From Dipylidium caninum (taxonomy: Eukaryota; Platyhelminthes; Cestoda; Cyclophyllidea; Dipylidiidae): 64,000 nt of DNA. The stretch lies in contig QEYB01001425.1 of NCBI GenBank assembly GCA_017562135.1, forward strand, positions 1 through 64,000, given 5' to 3'. Below, piece by piece: positions 37,188 to 51,100 of this stretch. Position 1 is the first letter of the stretch. Each line of letters begins with the position of its first letter. Made by a program: the position numbers and the translations under genes. The notes below the pieces were generated by a model, which was not told where the DNA came from, made no database searches, and was given only the letters and a program-made list of their open reading frames with translations.

Positions 37188-37795
37188 TTACAACTCCAGA
37201 TGCGGTATTTTATCCCTGTTTTTCTCTGCCATCTCAATAAAGTCACTTTTGTCCATGCAACCCGTGCATTCAATTCCCATAAATGCAAGCGTTTGTTTGA
37301 GTTCTTTAACACTCATTTTCTTAAAATCAGCGTCTTGAGTGGGCACAAATTCTAAAAAACGTCAAAAAATTTGTAAGACATACGATGTACAATTTCACAT
37401 ATCTGTGGATCATTTTTTGCTAAGCTCTTGCAAATTTTCTCAGCGGGAACTGACGCAGATAATTGGCGAGCAACGTCGTTCACTATTCTGGTTGGTGAAT
37501 TCGGCAAGGCTCCAATGTTTGAACACTAAGAGGTCAACATGACAAAGGGGCGAACTATTTTCTTATGCTTTCCCGTAAAGCTTGCGCACGTGTTATCGAT
37601 GACCTCGACGGTATTCTTATTTTTACTTTCATCCACAGCTTTCTGTAGCCTGTTCATTACTTCAATACACACTACGGAGAAAATTATAAGATTAAATCGC
37701 AAAAAACCTTGACATTTCTTCTGTGCAGCCTCCGATAGTGTGTGTAGGGTAAACAAAAACAAAAGAAACAAGGGGAGAACCGACGACCACCTCAT
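37188..37795 (-). CDS. MANF: MANF/ARMET-type secreted neurotrophic and ER-stress factor, 4 exons, 169 aa
   Basis: MANF is an ER-resident and secreted protein that protects cells under unfolded-protein stress. Exons (minus): 37795-37708, 37671-37556, 37525-37384 and 37351-37188, totalling 510 nt. A signal peptide (residues 1-24, hydrophobic core LPLFLLFLFTL) is followed by a saposin-like domain with CQVC, ICSNIGA and EKICKSLAKNDPQIC. The C-terminal SAP-like domain contains KELKQTLAFMGIECTGC; its CTGC matches the family CxxC. All eight family cysteines appear in place. The protein ends HLEL, resembling the KDEL-like ER-retention tail (RTDL in vertebrates). Introns are 36, 30 and 32 nt. The 30-nt one is a multiple of three but ends in an in-frame TAG, so it must be removed. 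Length is close to the family's roughly 175-185 aa. Confidence 0.93.
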
Positions 37796-40700
37796 TGCCT
37801 GACGAGTAAATTGGCGCGTACACCTGGCACAATTAGCAAAAAGTTTGTGGTCCGCTCAAACAAACAAGTAAAATATTAATTAAAACGTTTATCTTAGACT
37901 AAAGCCTTTTACCATTGCTAAAATTCTAGCATTGACGTGGGATTGCTTTTATACGGGTTGTTTTATTGTGAAAAACCCAACACCCTGTTTTATTATTATT
38001 AAAATAACTGCAAATCGTTCTGATTAACTAATCTGTTGAGGACCGCCTTTGTCCGTTTAAATCGGTTTTTACGTTTTCACCACAACTTTCACTAATGTAA
38101 TTATTTTACTTAACACCGCCTGCGTAACTTGCGCTAAAATCGTGTACCCTCTTTTTTATCGCCTGAGTACTTTTTTATAGAGGCACAGTTCAAATGACTT
38201 TCTTCGCACCGATGTGATTTAAATCCTGAACTTTGCTCTCTATATCTCCCTCTTGGTGCGTAATTTTGAGCCATCATCTTATTTCTTTTTCTGTACATCG
38301 AACTCCAAATCCATCCTCGGGCTTGTTGTGTTTTTTTGCAAGAGTCAATATGCTGACTTACCATGACTAATCATCTTTTAACGAAGAAAGGTGTAACGAC
38401 ATCACCAAAGCGATATTTCTCACCTGACGTAACTATCCACAGCATTGTACGTTGGTTTTCAACTTTTTTCCTCCCTACATTTTTTGCAAAAAGGCGCAAC
38501 TCTCACTCTGACCTTAAAAGACTAAAACTGGTATTTGTTTCAAATTCCTACCTTATTTTCATTTTTCTTGCCGTCGGTACCTACCCCTATCGATAGAAAG
38601 CCAAATAAGGAACATCGCAGTAAGTCATCAAGTGGCCTAAACAGGATTGTCACATTTTCAATGTACATTAAGTGGATGATTACTGCTGCACATAAGAATC
38701 CGGAGCGCTACATGATCCGAAAAACGGGGACCGGATGATAAAGGCAACAGGAGGGAGTATCCCAAGTTAAGTGAAGCCCCTCCTTTTACAAAACCTTCTA
38801 ATGTACAAGTCTGATAACTTTTCAGTTTCTGAACAAGGTGCTACAAGAAAAAACATCAATAAGTATTTCTTCTAACAACGCCTTATTCGTTCTGATTGTC
38901 AGACTCTAGGAAAACATGCCTAAATCTGACCCAATAGGGTACAACTTACTCGAGGAAATGGTAGCCCATTTTTCCTTTCGCCAAATTAATCAAAACCGCA
39001 AAACTACATGTTCCCAACACTACCAATCTGAGCATCGGTCCTGAAACATATTGTAAGGGGGTCCTTTAACAATACAGGCGGCGGTCCAATCTAATCTCCC
39101 TAAGGTAACATCCATGAATGGGCTATTAATTTACTTAGCCATGTTACCAACTCGACGGTATTAAAATAGCAATTTAATATCATGCACAGCTGTGAGACCT
39201 TAAACTTGTGGCCAGATTATGTGCTTCCGAATATCTTTAGACGACATTTCGTCAACTAGTCCTTAAGTGAGGAACCAACTTGCCAATATACAGTGTAAGC
39301 AGCATAGCAAAACCGCTAATTCATACACTACTTCACACTAGGCAGAGTGGCGCTATTTATCAGTAGGCTTTTCTCACACAATCCAAATACGTAGACAGAG
39401 GCGGAGAAATGGACTACTTTTAGTTGCCTATATTTCTCAAGGGAGTGAAGCACTCAGCGCCAGCCACTATCCTTGAGATAAGAAATAGGGTTAAATTCAT
39501 GATGCGGGCGATTGGATAGAAAGGAGTCTCTACACGGGTCACATACTCTAAATGAATCAACAAATTTCAAACTAACTGGATATTTCGCGCCCACGTTCCA
39601 CTGTTCCATAGTGAACAAGATCTATCAGAGATCCATTAATACAAGTATCTACGCAAGTTAAGGGAATATCGTGCTTAAGGATATCTTATCATATGAGGCG
39701 AATGTTTCAACAATGAACACCTCGCAAAAATACTGGTTGACTTTACCCTTTTTGAAGGTCCAGAGCTAAATAGGTTCTTCGGGTGAATAAAAGAAACTAA
39801 ACGATTTATGCTGCCTATTCCAGAAGGGTTTGTGACGTATTGAGCAGAAGAGGTAACCCGACATTAATAAGGCGATGAAGATCTACAAAACTCATCATGG
39901 AAACGCTGTAGAGTTTGCGTACGAGACGCCTAGCACTAGATCCCGTCTCTCACCCTGTATACATGAAAAGGTGTGAACTCAGAGGAAATGGGGAAAATTA
40001 TGCAACCATTTGCCCATAGAGTAAACAAACGCAATGTATTCCTTGAAGGTTTGTGGATACTAAACATTTCATACTAAATGAAGTTCAAGAGGGCTTCACC
40101 AATCATTGCTTTCGTCGCAACTTTTAGGTTATAGCAAAACGTGGAAAAAGTTTCATCAACAGAGATGAAGACAATCAATTCTAACTTGCACCTACTCATA
40201 AATGAACAGCACCGGTGTTGCGGAACTAAACTACTATTAGATGGTAATACGAGAACTCAGACTCCAAACGCATTATTCTAAACAGGCAGTTCTCTACTTT
40301 TGATAAATAATTCTCACCTCACCCAATTTTTTTTCTTACCATAATTGCGGCTGCAAGTTTGAACCTTAATGGGGTCATTGTGTGAACTAAAGCACTCCAC
40401 TGGTGAAAATGCGACAGCGTCTACACGAAATAAGACACATGGGCCAACCTCACGATCGATAACGTCCAAATAGGAGTGCGTCATCGGTTTTTTCCAGTTA
40501 TGAGGGCATCTGCCACGTTGCACCATTTTTTCACGCATCAGAGACTTGTTGTACCCACAATTGTTGCTCAGATTAGAAATCGTTAAGAAGATGATGAAAT
40601 CGCATATTTGTGTAAAACAAATGGAACATTGTTAATCCCGCATTAGCCAAATCATCTAGGGCAATTTTTTTGCAAAGTTTATTGACAGGTAAATTTACAG

Positions 40701-41863
40701 AATCGCAAAAGGGGAGGGGGAAAGGGCGCTAAAGTTTTCTTTAGCTGTGCTTAACGAATACGCCTTCTGAGCTGCACGAAATTGTCGATAAGCTCGGCTT
40801 AAAAGGGCTGTGATTTCTAGAGATCGCGTAAATTCAAAGTATGCTGCAGTACCAATGATTACTTCTTCCAATGCCTACAAAATTATCTACAAATTCTCTT
40901 ACATACAAAAAGAGCTCAACAATCAAGAAGTCTGAGATAAAACAGCAGAAATCATACAGAAACAAGTCTGCAATTAGTTTGTCACTTTAATGCACCTAAT
41001 CACCAGTTTGATTTGCGGAGGAAAGACTTGGCTAATTTATCAAGCCTAAAAGATACCAGAGAGAAAAAGGTCCGATATTTTTCAAATGTCTATTCTCTTG
41101 AAAATACACAACTCATATAGGTGAAAAGATAATTTCATTTGAAGCACCACCAGTTTAGAGAAGGGAGAAGCTGAAATGAGCAAATAAAAGCTGCTTTAGT
41201 GGAATAAGGACAGTATGAACACGTGTACTTTTAAAAGCACTCAACTGAGCACTTCTCATAGATAATATCGACTGTCAAGAGACCACAAAAGGATCGCAAA
41301 GAGGTTGTAGAAAGATGGGATCATATTAAGTGGCGAATTTCTCTTTAGTCTGAGGCGAAACATTTCCGAAAGTACTAAAAGTAGATCTCTTGGACGCATA
41401 TATCCAAAGTTCGTGCAGATACACAGTGAATCATGGCCGCCATTAGTAGAACATGATCGAACTTGCGGAGTAATGGTACAAATGCAGAAGTTGCTACTGT
41501 TGAAAGTTGTCAACAACAATCACCCTGTATAAGGTGGCAACAAGTCAAGCGAACCATATCTTAACCAATATAAACACATCGGCCTGTTCAAAATAATTAA
41601 GCATTTCCAATTTAATGCCATGTATGACCTTTCTTACAAACAACACTTTCACACAGAGTGTGAGAAAGGAAAGATGAGCTCAATTGATAAACCAACACAC
41701 GAAATGCGATTTATGATTCTTATCCATTCTGTTTAATGAACGGGGCTGAAGAAAAAGTACAAACATGATCATAGTACGTAACTTCAGTCTACAAGGTCAA
41801 CAAAAGAATTGCGGTATCTCAGGTCAGTCAATAGAGGAATCGTTACGGAAATATTCGAATAAC
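37796..41863. other. AT-rich interval without a confirmed gene
   Basis: Two weak candidate exons on the minus strand were noted. One at about 40,538-40,330 is cysteine-containing and followed by a GTAAGA donor. The other, at about 41,510-41,385, encodes an EGF-like half motif (CSTNGG...CxC). They could not be joined to each other or to a start, so no gene is called. Nothing else of note was seen. Confidence 0.5.
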
Positions 41864-43232
41864 TTACTGGTAAGGCAAATAGCCAGCTTTCCGAGTGTAA
41901 TATTCAGCCATTTGGTTAAAACCAAGTGTGGCTACGCCGACACCGATTAGCACACCAACTACAAGGATAAAATATGAGGAAAGGTGAGCGATAAGAAATG
42001 AAAAATCTCAAGAAAAGCAAACTCACGACTCACTAGAATGTAGTAAACCCCTGTGTCGGATCTTAGGGCACTTATTGGTGAGAAAGACAATTCCCCCACT
42101 AGTCATAGCGTCTATTCAATGGTTTGGTTAAGGATATAATATCATTAACAAAAAAATCCCGACGGTCCGAACTGAGATAAAACTGGTATTAACGATAAGG
42201 ATACAGAAAAGCATTATTAGAAGGCATTCACAACCGAATTGGGCACGGTTTTCGGGGTAAAGGTATACCATCTACACAAAATGTGGAGTTATGATCTGAT
42301 TCCGGTTTACCTTCCCATTTTGGAAAGTCATAAAAGGCATAGAGTGTATTGAAACCCACATTAACCCGGAACACATACTGCAGATGAATATCTAAAGGAG
42401 AATACATTCTATGATTCTATGAAGAGGCAGATAAAAGCCAGTGAAGAGTAAGTAATAAAACTTACCAAGCACAATGAACCAATGATTTTAATACTTCTCA
42501 GCCATTTGATTTTTATTAACATAACACAGAATACAGCCAAACCAAATAAGGCAAGGAGGTTAGAATAATCTATTGGGATAGCGGCTTCAACCTAGGAAAT
42601 ACAGATATAGTCTACAAGAGACACAAACGTTAAGGTTGGAGACTTTGGATATCCAAGCAGCAATTAAGGCAGGATTGCCTACGATTTGAGGTTGACTTGT
42701 TTTGTCCAAATTTTCAATTGTTGAATGAGGTCCAATGTGAAAAACAAAAGGGGCAGTTTTAACCCGCAACTACAGAATCTGAAGGGATAGGAGGACCTTA
42801 CAAATTTGACAAGCTCCATCTGAAGTGCAAAATCGACAAAGCCAAAGAATACTGCCGACGAATGCGGATGTTGTGTTTCCCACCGCTTAGCAATACCGGA
42901 CAGCGCAGAAAAAGCAGGCCTATAAAAGTATTAAATCGAGAAAATTCTTACCCGCATGGGTCACATTTAGCCACTCTGGACCCGACTACGAAAACAAATG
43001 AGTAATTTCGCGGAGAAGATATAACATAACGCTCGAAACTCTCAAAATCGAGGATAATTAAGCCATTATCCTTGGGAAGAATTTGGAGAGTATTAACTTT
43101 GTCGTCGACTGACTCCTAATGCATGGTAGAACGTAGAAATAAAATTACCTCGAAATTTTTAGCGATACTCCGTTGAACTGTCGCACAAAATGTTAAAAAA
43201 GTAAACAAACAAAAACGCGTCGCGCACACCAT
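41864..43232 (-). CDS. OST3/OST6-type oligosaccharyltransferase subunit (TUSC3/MAGT1 family), 9 exons, 312 aa
   Basis: This is a membrane subunit of the ER oligosaccharyltransferase complex, with an oxidoreductase domain that assists N-glycosylation near cysteines. Exons (minus): 43232-43149, 43115-42952, 42919-42802, 42769-42629, 42591-42466, 42391-42311, 42271-42205, 42111-42049 and 41958-41864, 939 nt with consistent phases. A signal peptide (residues 1-19) precedes a thioredoxin-like lumenal domain with PRNYSFVFV and the redox motif in AKCDPC. Four membrane segments follow, with the family markers SGLMW near the second and Y-x-E-N-R-A-Q-F before the third. The C-terminus AGYLPYQ parallels the family's GYPY tail. 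Vertebrate members have 335-348 aa. The donor of intron 7 was chosen (T|GTATCC) because it alone keeps the frame and the alignment with the family. Confidence 0.92.
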
Positions 43233-45166
43233 ACTTTATCAAGCGCTTTAGTGACTAACAAATTGCTAAACAGCTTTCCTGAGGCGGCAAATTCAAGATG
43301 TAGAGGAATTGACCAATTATAATTGAGCACCTGTCAAAAAACCTGTAAATTATTCAGTGTGACCTTTCATAAAATTCATATATTGAGCATGATATCTATT
43401 ATTAAACCAACAACGGTGTGAAACGCAGATAAACCTAAAAAGAAAGTATCATGTCAATTTCGTCTGCTGCTTCAAATTAACTTCTATTTTTGACGCTATC
43501 CAGTGCCTTGTTGAAACTACCGACGTATTCCTATCAGAACCGAACAGTTCTGCCCTTGAAGGATTCAGTGACTTTGAACGATGCGCTAACGGATGGTATA
43601 TTAATCATGTACACTCCCAATGTTACATATATCTACCCGTCGACTGATGTGGGGAACGATGTATCAACGCAGGTAGAATGCCTGTTAGCTTCGGAAAGCT
43701 AAGATTTTATTTAAATTTTTCGCTCGTGACTGTTTTGTAGGGCATCAGGAGTCCCTAGTCAATTCCCCGAATTCACGTTACGCAAACCACAGCGTGGTCT
43801 TTGAAATGTTTCTAATTAGCGTTTGATTTGGTTTTGATAACACCTTTCCATCAACCACTCCTCATAATACATGTACTTCAATTGTACAGGCAGTAATATC
43901 GAATGTCAGTTGCGTCGATTGTGTCGCTACAGACTCTTCTCTTCATAAGGAGGAGGGACGGGACAAATGATGCTGGAAATTATCGAAATTTCTCAGGATT
44001 GGATATCCCCTACCTGGTATAACCATGTATAACCTTAGTACTACATATACACTCCTAACAACCATGAATATATTTCGGCTGATCAACAAAATTATTTGCT
44101 GCTGCAAGACGTTGACGTCCATACACAATTATTTAATGAGAAAACCTTACGTGAAATGATATCGCCTGTTTCCTGCACTGTGCCGTAGTTACTTTCATCT
44201 TGGGGTACCCTTTTATCCCACCTGTATCCTTATGTGGAGTTCTACATCCTGATCTTGGCACGAAGGCAGAGTATACTGAGTTTGAAGAGAATACATATTT
44301 CTACGCACCTTCAATAATGTTAATTTTAGTCTCCCGACTTCAGTTCATTGACGAGACCCGTCAAAATAGTAATAACTTTCTGTTATTTCATCAAGAGATT
44401 GATAGATGGAAATATCTTGATATATTGTTTGCCATCTAACGGTATTCTGGCGGTGAACAAAGTAATAATGGCAATTAAAATAATTACTTTAAATCCATCT
44501 TATCAATTAAAAAAGTTGCTTGCTTCCTACTGTGCCTAGCTTCATTTTAGTAACTCAAATTCTATTTTTTTGTAAGTCCTTGACGCCCCGCTTTGTACGT
44601 TCACCGTTAACATATTAACGCCTCAAGTAATGTGAATTGACGTGGAACCTCTCTTAGAAAGCAGTTGTTCTAGTCCCTGCATAAATTTTCTTCGTGTGTA
44701 TATTCTGATGTCCCAAGCGGCTGATTTTTCTGTGTTATTACCTCGCTTTTAAAAATTATTATTAATTATTCTCCGCCGGCTCAGTTCAGTCTAGTCTATT
44801 ACCTTTTTCCCTTGGTGATTCAAAATTTGGATTATATCGTTTACTGAAACTAGTTTGTCTTAACGGTCAAGAATTTACAATCTTATCAGCGACAGTACTT
44901 TTGTTCCTTATATATTTTTTTGTGATTTCCAAAAAACCATATCTTAGGCCATACATCTTTTCTTTCCTTTACCACGAGTCTCATTATCTTTTTGTCTTGC
45001 TTGGTCTTGTTTAACCAGATTTGATATGTACGACCTATCAACCTTATAAAAAAAAATTGTTAAACGACATTACTTTATTACATCCCTTCGCATGTAAACA
45101 AAGGATTACAACATTTAACCGTTAAATTTTTTTTACGAGAAACCTATAATTCAATCTTGTGGATAT
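43233..45166. other. Intergenic region upstream of HYDIN and of the OST3-type gene
   Basis: This interval lies between two divergent genes and probably holds both promoters. A frame at 43,490-43,680 ends at a plausible donor (CAG|GTAGAA) and could be an exon, but it matches no family I recognise. The remainder, including 44,540-45,160, is very AT-rich and appears non-coding. Confidence 0.5.
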
Positions 45167-48100
45167 ATGCCAGTCTTATTAAGTGGAGTTCTAACTGCAA
45201 CCTTGTTACGCAGACAGTCCAACCATGTTAATGAAAGTGATACAATTAGAACTACAAACACGAGGCCCCGTAAGTCAACTTTTACCGAATTACTGTTTTC
45301 CTTAGACTTTAGCCACTTTGTGCGGAGATTTTAATTTGGTTCAACGGCACTTCCTGATATTAAGACGGTTTTGCCCTGATACAACTTATACAATTATACT
45401 TAACATTAATTCCTGCCACATAAAGGAAAAGTTTTTCGAGAAGACAAAGTCCTCTTACTTCACTGTAACTAAGGGTTCATGTCAAAGACACGGTGATAAA
45501 AATGATATGATGTTGTCTATATGCTTTCGACCCGAAAATTTGCCCAAATACACACATGAAATCTTTTTAAGAAAAAAAAATGGAAAATTCTTTTCACTAA
45601 TTTTTCTTGCCTTATCGGACCCCCAAACAATCAGTGGACCGATTCATGTATCGTTTCCGCGTTGCCTAATAAATGACAAGAGCCAGAAACCCGTAACTTT
45701 CTATGCAACCTCACATTCCCTCTTAAAGTATAAAGCAACAACATTTGGGTAAGAACTTCTTAACAATGTAACTTTAGTCCATTTGATGTTCACCCTAAAC
45801 AAGGCGTGATGTGTATCGGTAGTGAGGCCCGTCTTCTTACCACATTTGCACCAGAGGCAATATCAAATCAACAAGGCCTTCTAGTCTTCGTTTGTGAGAA
45901 CGGTAATCAGTGTAATGTCCTATTTGGTGACCTCACTAGGCGAAGAACTGGTATGCGAATTGAACGGCGATGGATATGAAGCAGCAGTTTCACTGTCGAC
46001 ATCATCATTAACCTTAACAGATACAGTGATAGGAATGCACGGTTGCGCCTTCGTTAGCGTTTTAAATAATAGTGATTCGGTAATCCACTACAGTTGGAGG
46101 CTACCAGTAAGCCGCCCTTTTAAAAACGATGTGCAGGAGTCTTGCGAAGTATTTCTCCTGCAACCAACAGACGGAGTTTTAATGCCTAAGGCATCCCAAG
46201 ACATTATTATCACCTTCAGCCCTGACACGGAGAAGGAATTCATTATAACTGCTCAGTGCGTTGTGAGTGGACGCAAGGAACCGCTAGATCTAAGACTGTG
46301 CGGTCGGGGCAAGGCACCTGATATCGAGTTCTCCTCCACTTCAATTAACCTCGAAAAGGTTTTGATCACGACAACACAAATTTTTGATCTAGTACTTCAT
46401 AATAAGAGTCAAGTTGAGGCAATCTTCTCCACCTTCCTGGAATCGGAAAGTCTGACCATCTCCCCACACGAAGGATTAATTACCGACAATGGGTTTCAGG
46501 TATTTGTGGTAGCTTTCCGAGCAACACGATTGGGTACATTCTCATCGACAATTGAATTTGAATTCGTAAGTTGTTCGAGGAGAAAATCCATTACAATTAC
46601 GTAAGCATAAATGTTTACTAGTGCTTTCTTCCACCTCCTCATACCTGACAGTTGATATTTTTCACCCTAGAGCTGAAGTCGTCGCGCCCGAAATGGTGTT
46701 TAAACCGCCTTACTTAGATTTCGGAGAAGTCGCGTTTGGTGAGGCGGGGATGTTCATGACATTTTGCTATTTTCCCGTGAAAGAGGATGCTTTCACAACC
46801 TTAACAAAAGCTGCTCACTGACTCAGGAAACCTCTAAGAAATGTAGCAGTCATGGCAAATACTTCCTCCTCGATTAATGAGGGCGGCCTGTTGAGTTGTT
46901 CACTGACAAAGTACCTAAATAGTTAGTCAACTCCACTGTGAAATCCCAGTTTTTAGTCTTTGGTGAAATATGAGGTAGCTTAATTATTTCTGCCGTCAGT
47001 GGTAACTTAATGGGAAGAGAGTGGATAGTTTCGCTTTTCACTAAAATGTGCGATACAGGTTATGCTAAACTTAGCAGTCTGGCTTTCAAAAGATCCCAGT
47101 ACTAAGGACTAAAAACTTGCTTTGCGCCAAAATCCGGTTTTCCACAAGTCTTGTTCCCATTTAGACTGTTACTATTATAAATCTTAAGGCAAAAGTACTC
47201 CGGTTGTACTTAGACACTAAAAACCATTATTTGTAGGTTTCAGCGTAACAAGGTCTTTAGAGATACAGAATGCTTCCTCCATTCCCATTCCTATTACTCT
47301 TAACGCCGCCGAAAACGAACTGTTTTTGGTGAGTCCATCCCAGGCCCTCCTTAACGAAAGGAACTACGTAAAAGTGGAAATTACCCACGCTGCCTCTAAA
47401 ATTGGCTCCAACGACAGCTATATTTGTATTACCATGGAGGGAGTTGGAAGCATCTACGAACTTCCACTTATTGCTAAGTTAGTGTCACTCTCCAACTGTC
47501 GCCATAATGAACCAAACGGCAACGTTGCTGTAAATGCAAAATTTTCTCTCGTCTCCTCAGATGTTGTGTCCCATTCATCGAAACAAAGTTTCAAAGCTTA
47601 GTACTGGAATCGTGCTTTCTTAACTACCCTAAGGAGTTTGCGCTACCAATTATGAACACCTCGAAACTTCCCGCCAAATATCGTGTCGCATCGTCAGAAG
47701 TTCCGAGTGTTCAACTCGTGCCTATTACACCCGAGGTAGTAAAACAATCTCCAACGTGTCCAAAGGCGGTCATAAAATTCCGTAACGGTATCTCGGCAAT
47801 TTTAGGGCCTACTACCGGCCGAGACGGTAACATTCATCAACTTTCAAGCTTTTGCAAGGATTGTAGGAAACACTTCGATGACTTTAGAAATCTTCATTGT
47901 CGGGGCAGACTATGACCCTTTGGCAAGTTCCAAATCCATTTTCTCCCTCCCTCTATTTTTTTACTTGTTGAATATTCCACCGTGGTAGTATCCATATTGT
48001 TGTATTAACAGTGGAGGGTTTTGGAGGAAGTTTTAGCTTCACCAGGACACTAAGGGGCTCATCGATGTGCTCATTTTAATGGTGGTTGTTCGTTTTGCAG

Positions 48101-51100
48101 GCAGTGGAAGTAGTCTGTCACTGCATTGGCCCAATATTACTTGCAAGTAGGGAGATGTTGGACTTTGGCAGGCTCCATGCTCTTACATCGTCCTCACTTT
48201 TCATTCAACTCTCCAACGAATCCCCAATTCCAGCAACTGTGACCGCCATTAGGGTAAGTTGACCTCTCTGATCACAGTAGAGGGAATGGAAGGGAAGGAA
48301 TGGCAGCAGGAAGCAGCGACTTATTCGACATGTAAGGTGCACTACGTTTACTTAACCGGAGTGTATTCTCCACCACTGGTCCCTGACACCTGACAAAACA
48401 ACAAGAGTCTTCCTTAAAATGTGCTTAAAGCCAAAGCTTAAAGATTTGGTAAGAATGTATGGCGCAGATTTTGTGATTAGAAGCAAAGCCTAACCCCTGA
48501 TAAAGCGGTGAAGGTCTTATTGATACCATGCGCCTGTAGTATCGCTTTGAGAGAATGGGATCATATTAATTTTGCCAAAGAAAGTCTCTTATGACTCTTA
48601 TCAGCATCCATGATTGCTGTCCACAGTGCTTGCTGTACTACTTTTCATCCACTCCGGCTCGCTAAACTGTTTCTTCCGCTCCCTTCAAGGTGCGCAAACC
48701 CAGAGTATTTCGTGTGCATCCACACGAATTCTCGCTTGCCCCATTTACCAGCACAAAGCTCGAGGTAACAGCTTTTCCCGATGATGTCGATGTGGAGATC
48801 GTTGATGCACTCGAAATCTTCGTCGAGCACTCGGATACTCCCGTTCGAACTGTTCAACTTCGAACCGTCGGCATGGGCAATACAATTACCATTGAACCCG
48901 AAATACCGCAGAGCCTGATACTGGGCCAGCAATTCGAATTGCTCCCACATATACGAGTGTTCACGATTAAAAATTGTGGAAAACGTCAGAATCGCCTCGT
49001 TTGGACTATTGAGGAGGTCAAATGTAATCTAAAAGACTCACCCGACAGGGTAATTCAGACGTTTCAGAAGAGTCATTGCTTATCTTTAAAAAGCATGCTC
49101 TCGTAATGAAATAGTTTAGCAGTAAGAAAAGGCAAAAACACTTCAGGAGATTAATTCGGTTACCGAGTTTCAGGCAGGATATTTAATCGCTGATTAGAAT
49201 GAAAGCACCCTTTGACACGTACTTCCGGAGATATGCAGTGTTGTTTGTCAAGAACATCGCCTCACCCTGTCTTATCCCGACAGATTTTCCGGTAGACGAG
49301 ATTTTAAGGCGTATTTTGTATGCCACTGTCTAAAGCCTCTTGGTGGTTCCTCATGTCAGTGGATATTAGTGACATGTCATTTTCTTGTTCCTTTTTCCCA
49401 ACAGAGACCCAGGAATCCGCCTTACGAAATTGAGCTGGACGTCCCAAAATTCGAACTGAGATCATCCCAGAGTGTTGATTTATCGTTGAAAGTGACGTCT
49501 ACTAGGTAAGTGGGACGAAGTTTCGTTAAATGAGTCGCAATAATGACTTAAAAATGAGATGGTCTTGTGTTCATGTGGACTGATGTACCTGAAATAATCT
49601 ACTTGTAAACTAGCCACTCTCTTTCACCATTCGGACCCGTTAAGGAAATAATAAGTCTATTTCATGAAATTAATAAGGATAAATGGAAAGTGTCGAGGCT
49701 CAATTAACATTCCTTTCCACAAAACATGCAAAAGGAATTGGTGACCGAGTACAACTTCCTACCGACATGCAAATCTAAAACTGTTTCGAGGAAAAAAGAC
49801 GACTTAGCAGCAATAAGGGCAAGAACAATTACCCTCAGATTAGAGTTACGTGAGTATCGTTTCACATTAGAGTTTTGAGGATTATCTCCTGAAGCTCAAC
49901 AGATCTGATCTCCATGGGGGACGACGTCAAGTAGTCTGCGTCTTATAAGGTAGACACTTCGACGCCGGTCATGGCATTTGAACTTACTACTCACCTGGGC
50001 GCCAGACTAAAGGGAACCTTTCTGTTCAACTTGGTCATGTTTACTGCCTCCATTACGCCTCGCAGATCTCTGAAGCTGAGATTCCTTCTGAGGTGCCACA
50101 CAGTGATAGGAAATGCTGGACACAAACGACTACTGCGAGAGTGCTCTGTTTCGGCCGAGTTTATCAAACCCATGATCGAGGTTACTCCAAATCCAATCAA
50201 GTTTACCATTTTCAAGGTGAGTATTTACGTCGTTGTTAAAGAGGGAATGAATCAAGGTGCCCGGAAAGAGGATGAATGAAGCCTACCAACAGGCAGTATT
50301 AACAAATGCGGCAGAAATTGGCATCACAATTCGGATTGCCGTTGAGGAGCCCTTTTTCTTATTTGATAGCGAAACACGTCTTCCAAATACGGTAAAGATT
50401 CATTTGAATGTGGGTTAATAGGCATTCCACAAACAGGAATTTCAACTCTGTGGAAGGGAGAAGCGCGAGATCTGCATAGGATTTGCTCCCCACTCAGTTT
50501 CCAGTTTGTGCACAAGTTATGGAGTTGGTAGACATATGAAACTATCATTTGTCGAACATTCGTCGAAGGTGAGAAGGAATTTGTCAACAATGCCTCCATT
50601 TTTAGCATTCAATCCCAATCCGCGGGGAAGTTTATTTCCCCAGTCTGCGGTTAGAGCACGACTCAGTGGATTTCGGCAGTATCGAAAACGGAGAAAGTGC
50701 AGTGAAATCGGTGGTTCTTTACAATGATAGTCCACTTAACGTTAATTTCGTATGGCGACTTATCAATGGTTCAGTGAAGACCAATCCGCGGGCAGCCCCA
50801 CGAATTCCGGTCCGACCAAAGTCGCAGACATTGTCCGTCCCTCCTGTCCATCCTATTGTCCGTTCCCAGTCCATCTCCAACATTGACTCACTGCATATTG
50901 CTGACGTTTTTCCAATCACCCCACAGTCAGGTTCCATTAAGGTTGGTGATAAAATGCTCGTTGACCTTGGATTCCGTGGCCATACGGACATATCGGCGAG
51001 ATGTACGGCGATCTGTTGTGTCAGCGATGGTCTTGAATATGCGGTTGAGTTGAAAGGAGAAACTTCAACTTCTGACTGTTACGTGGAAAAGTGTGAAGTT

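Noticed and set aside
40314..41519. Possible secreted EGF-like gene on the minus strand (CSTNGG...CxC exon and a cysteine-containing exon)
   Set aside because: The exons could not be joined in phase, no start or signal peptide was found, and the EGF pattern lacks its last cysteine.
43490..43702. Possible 5' exon of HYDIN or another gene ending at a plausible donor
   Set aside because: No resemblance to the HYDIN N-terminus and no partner exon; kept only as a remark in the intergenic entry.
49971..50065. Upstream part of the frame before the HYDIN exon at 50,066
   Set aside because: The family alignment joins 49,505 directly to 50,066 in phase (VTSTR then SLKLRFLLRCH), so this stretch is intron.
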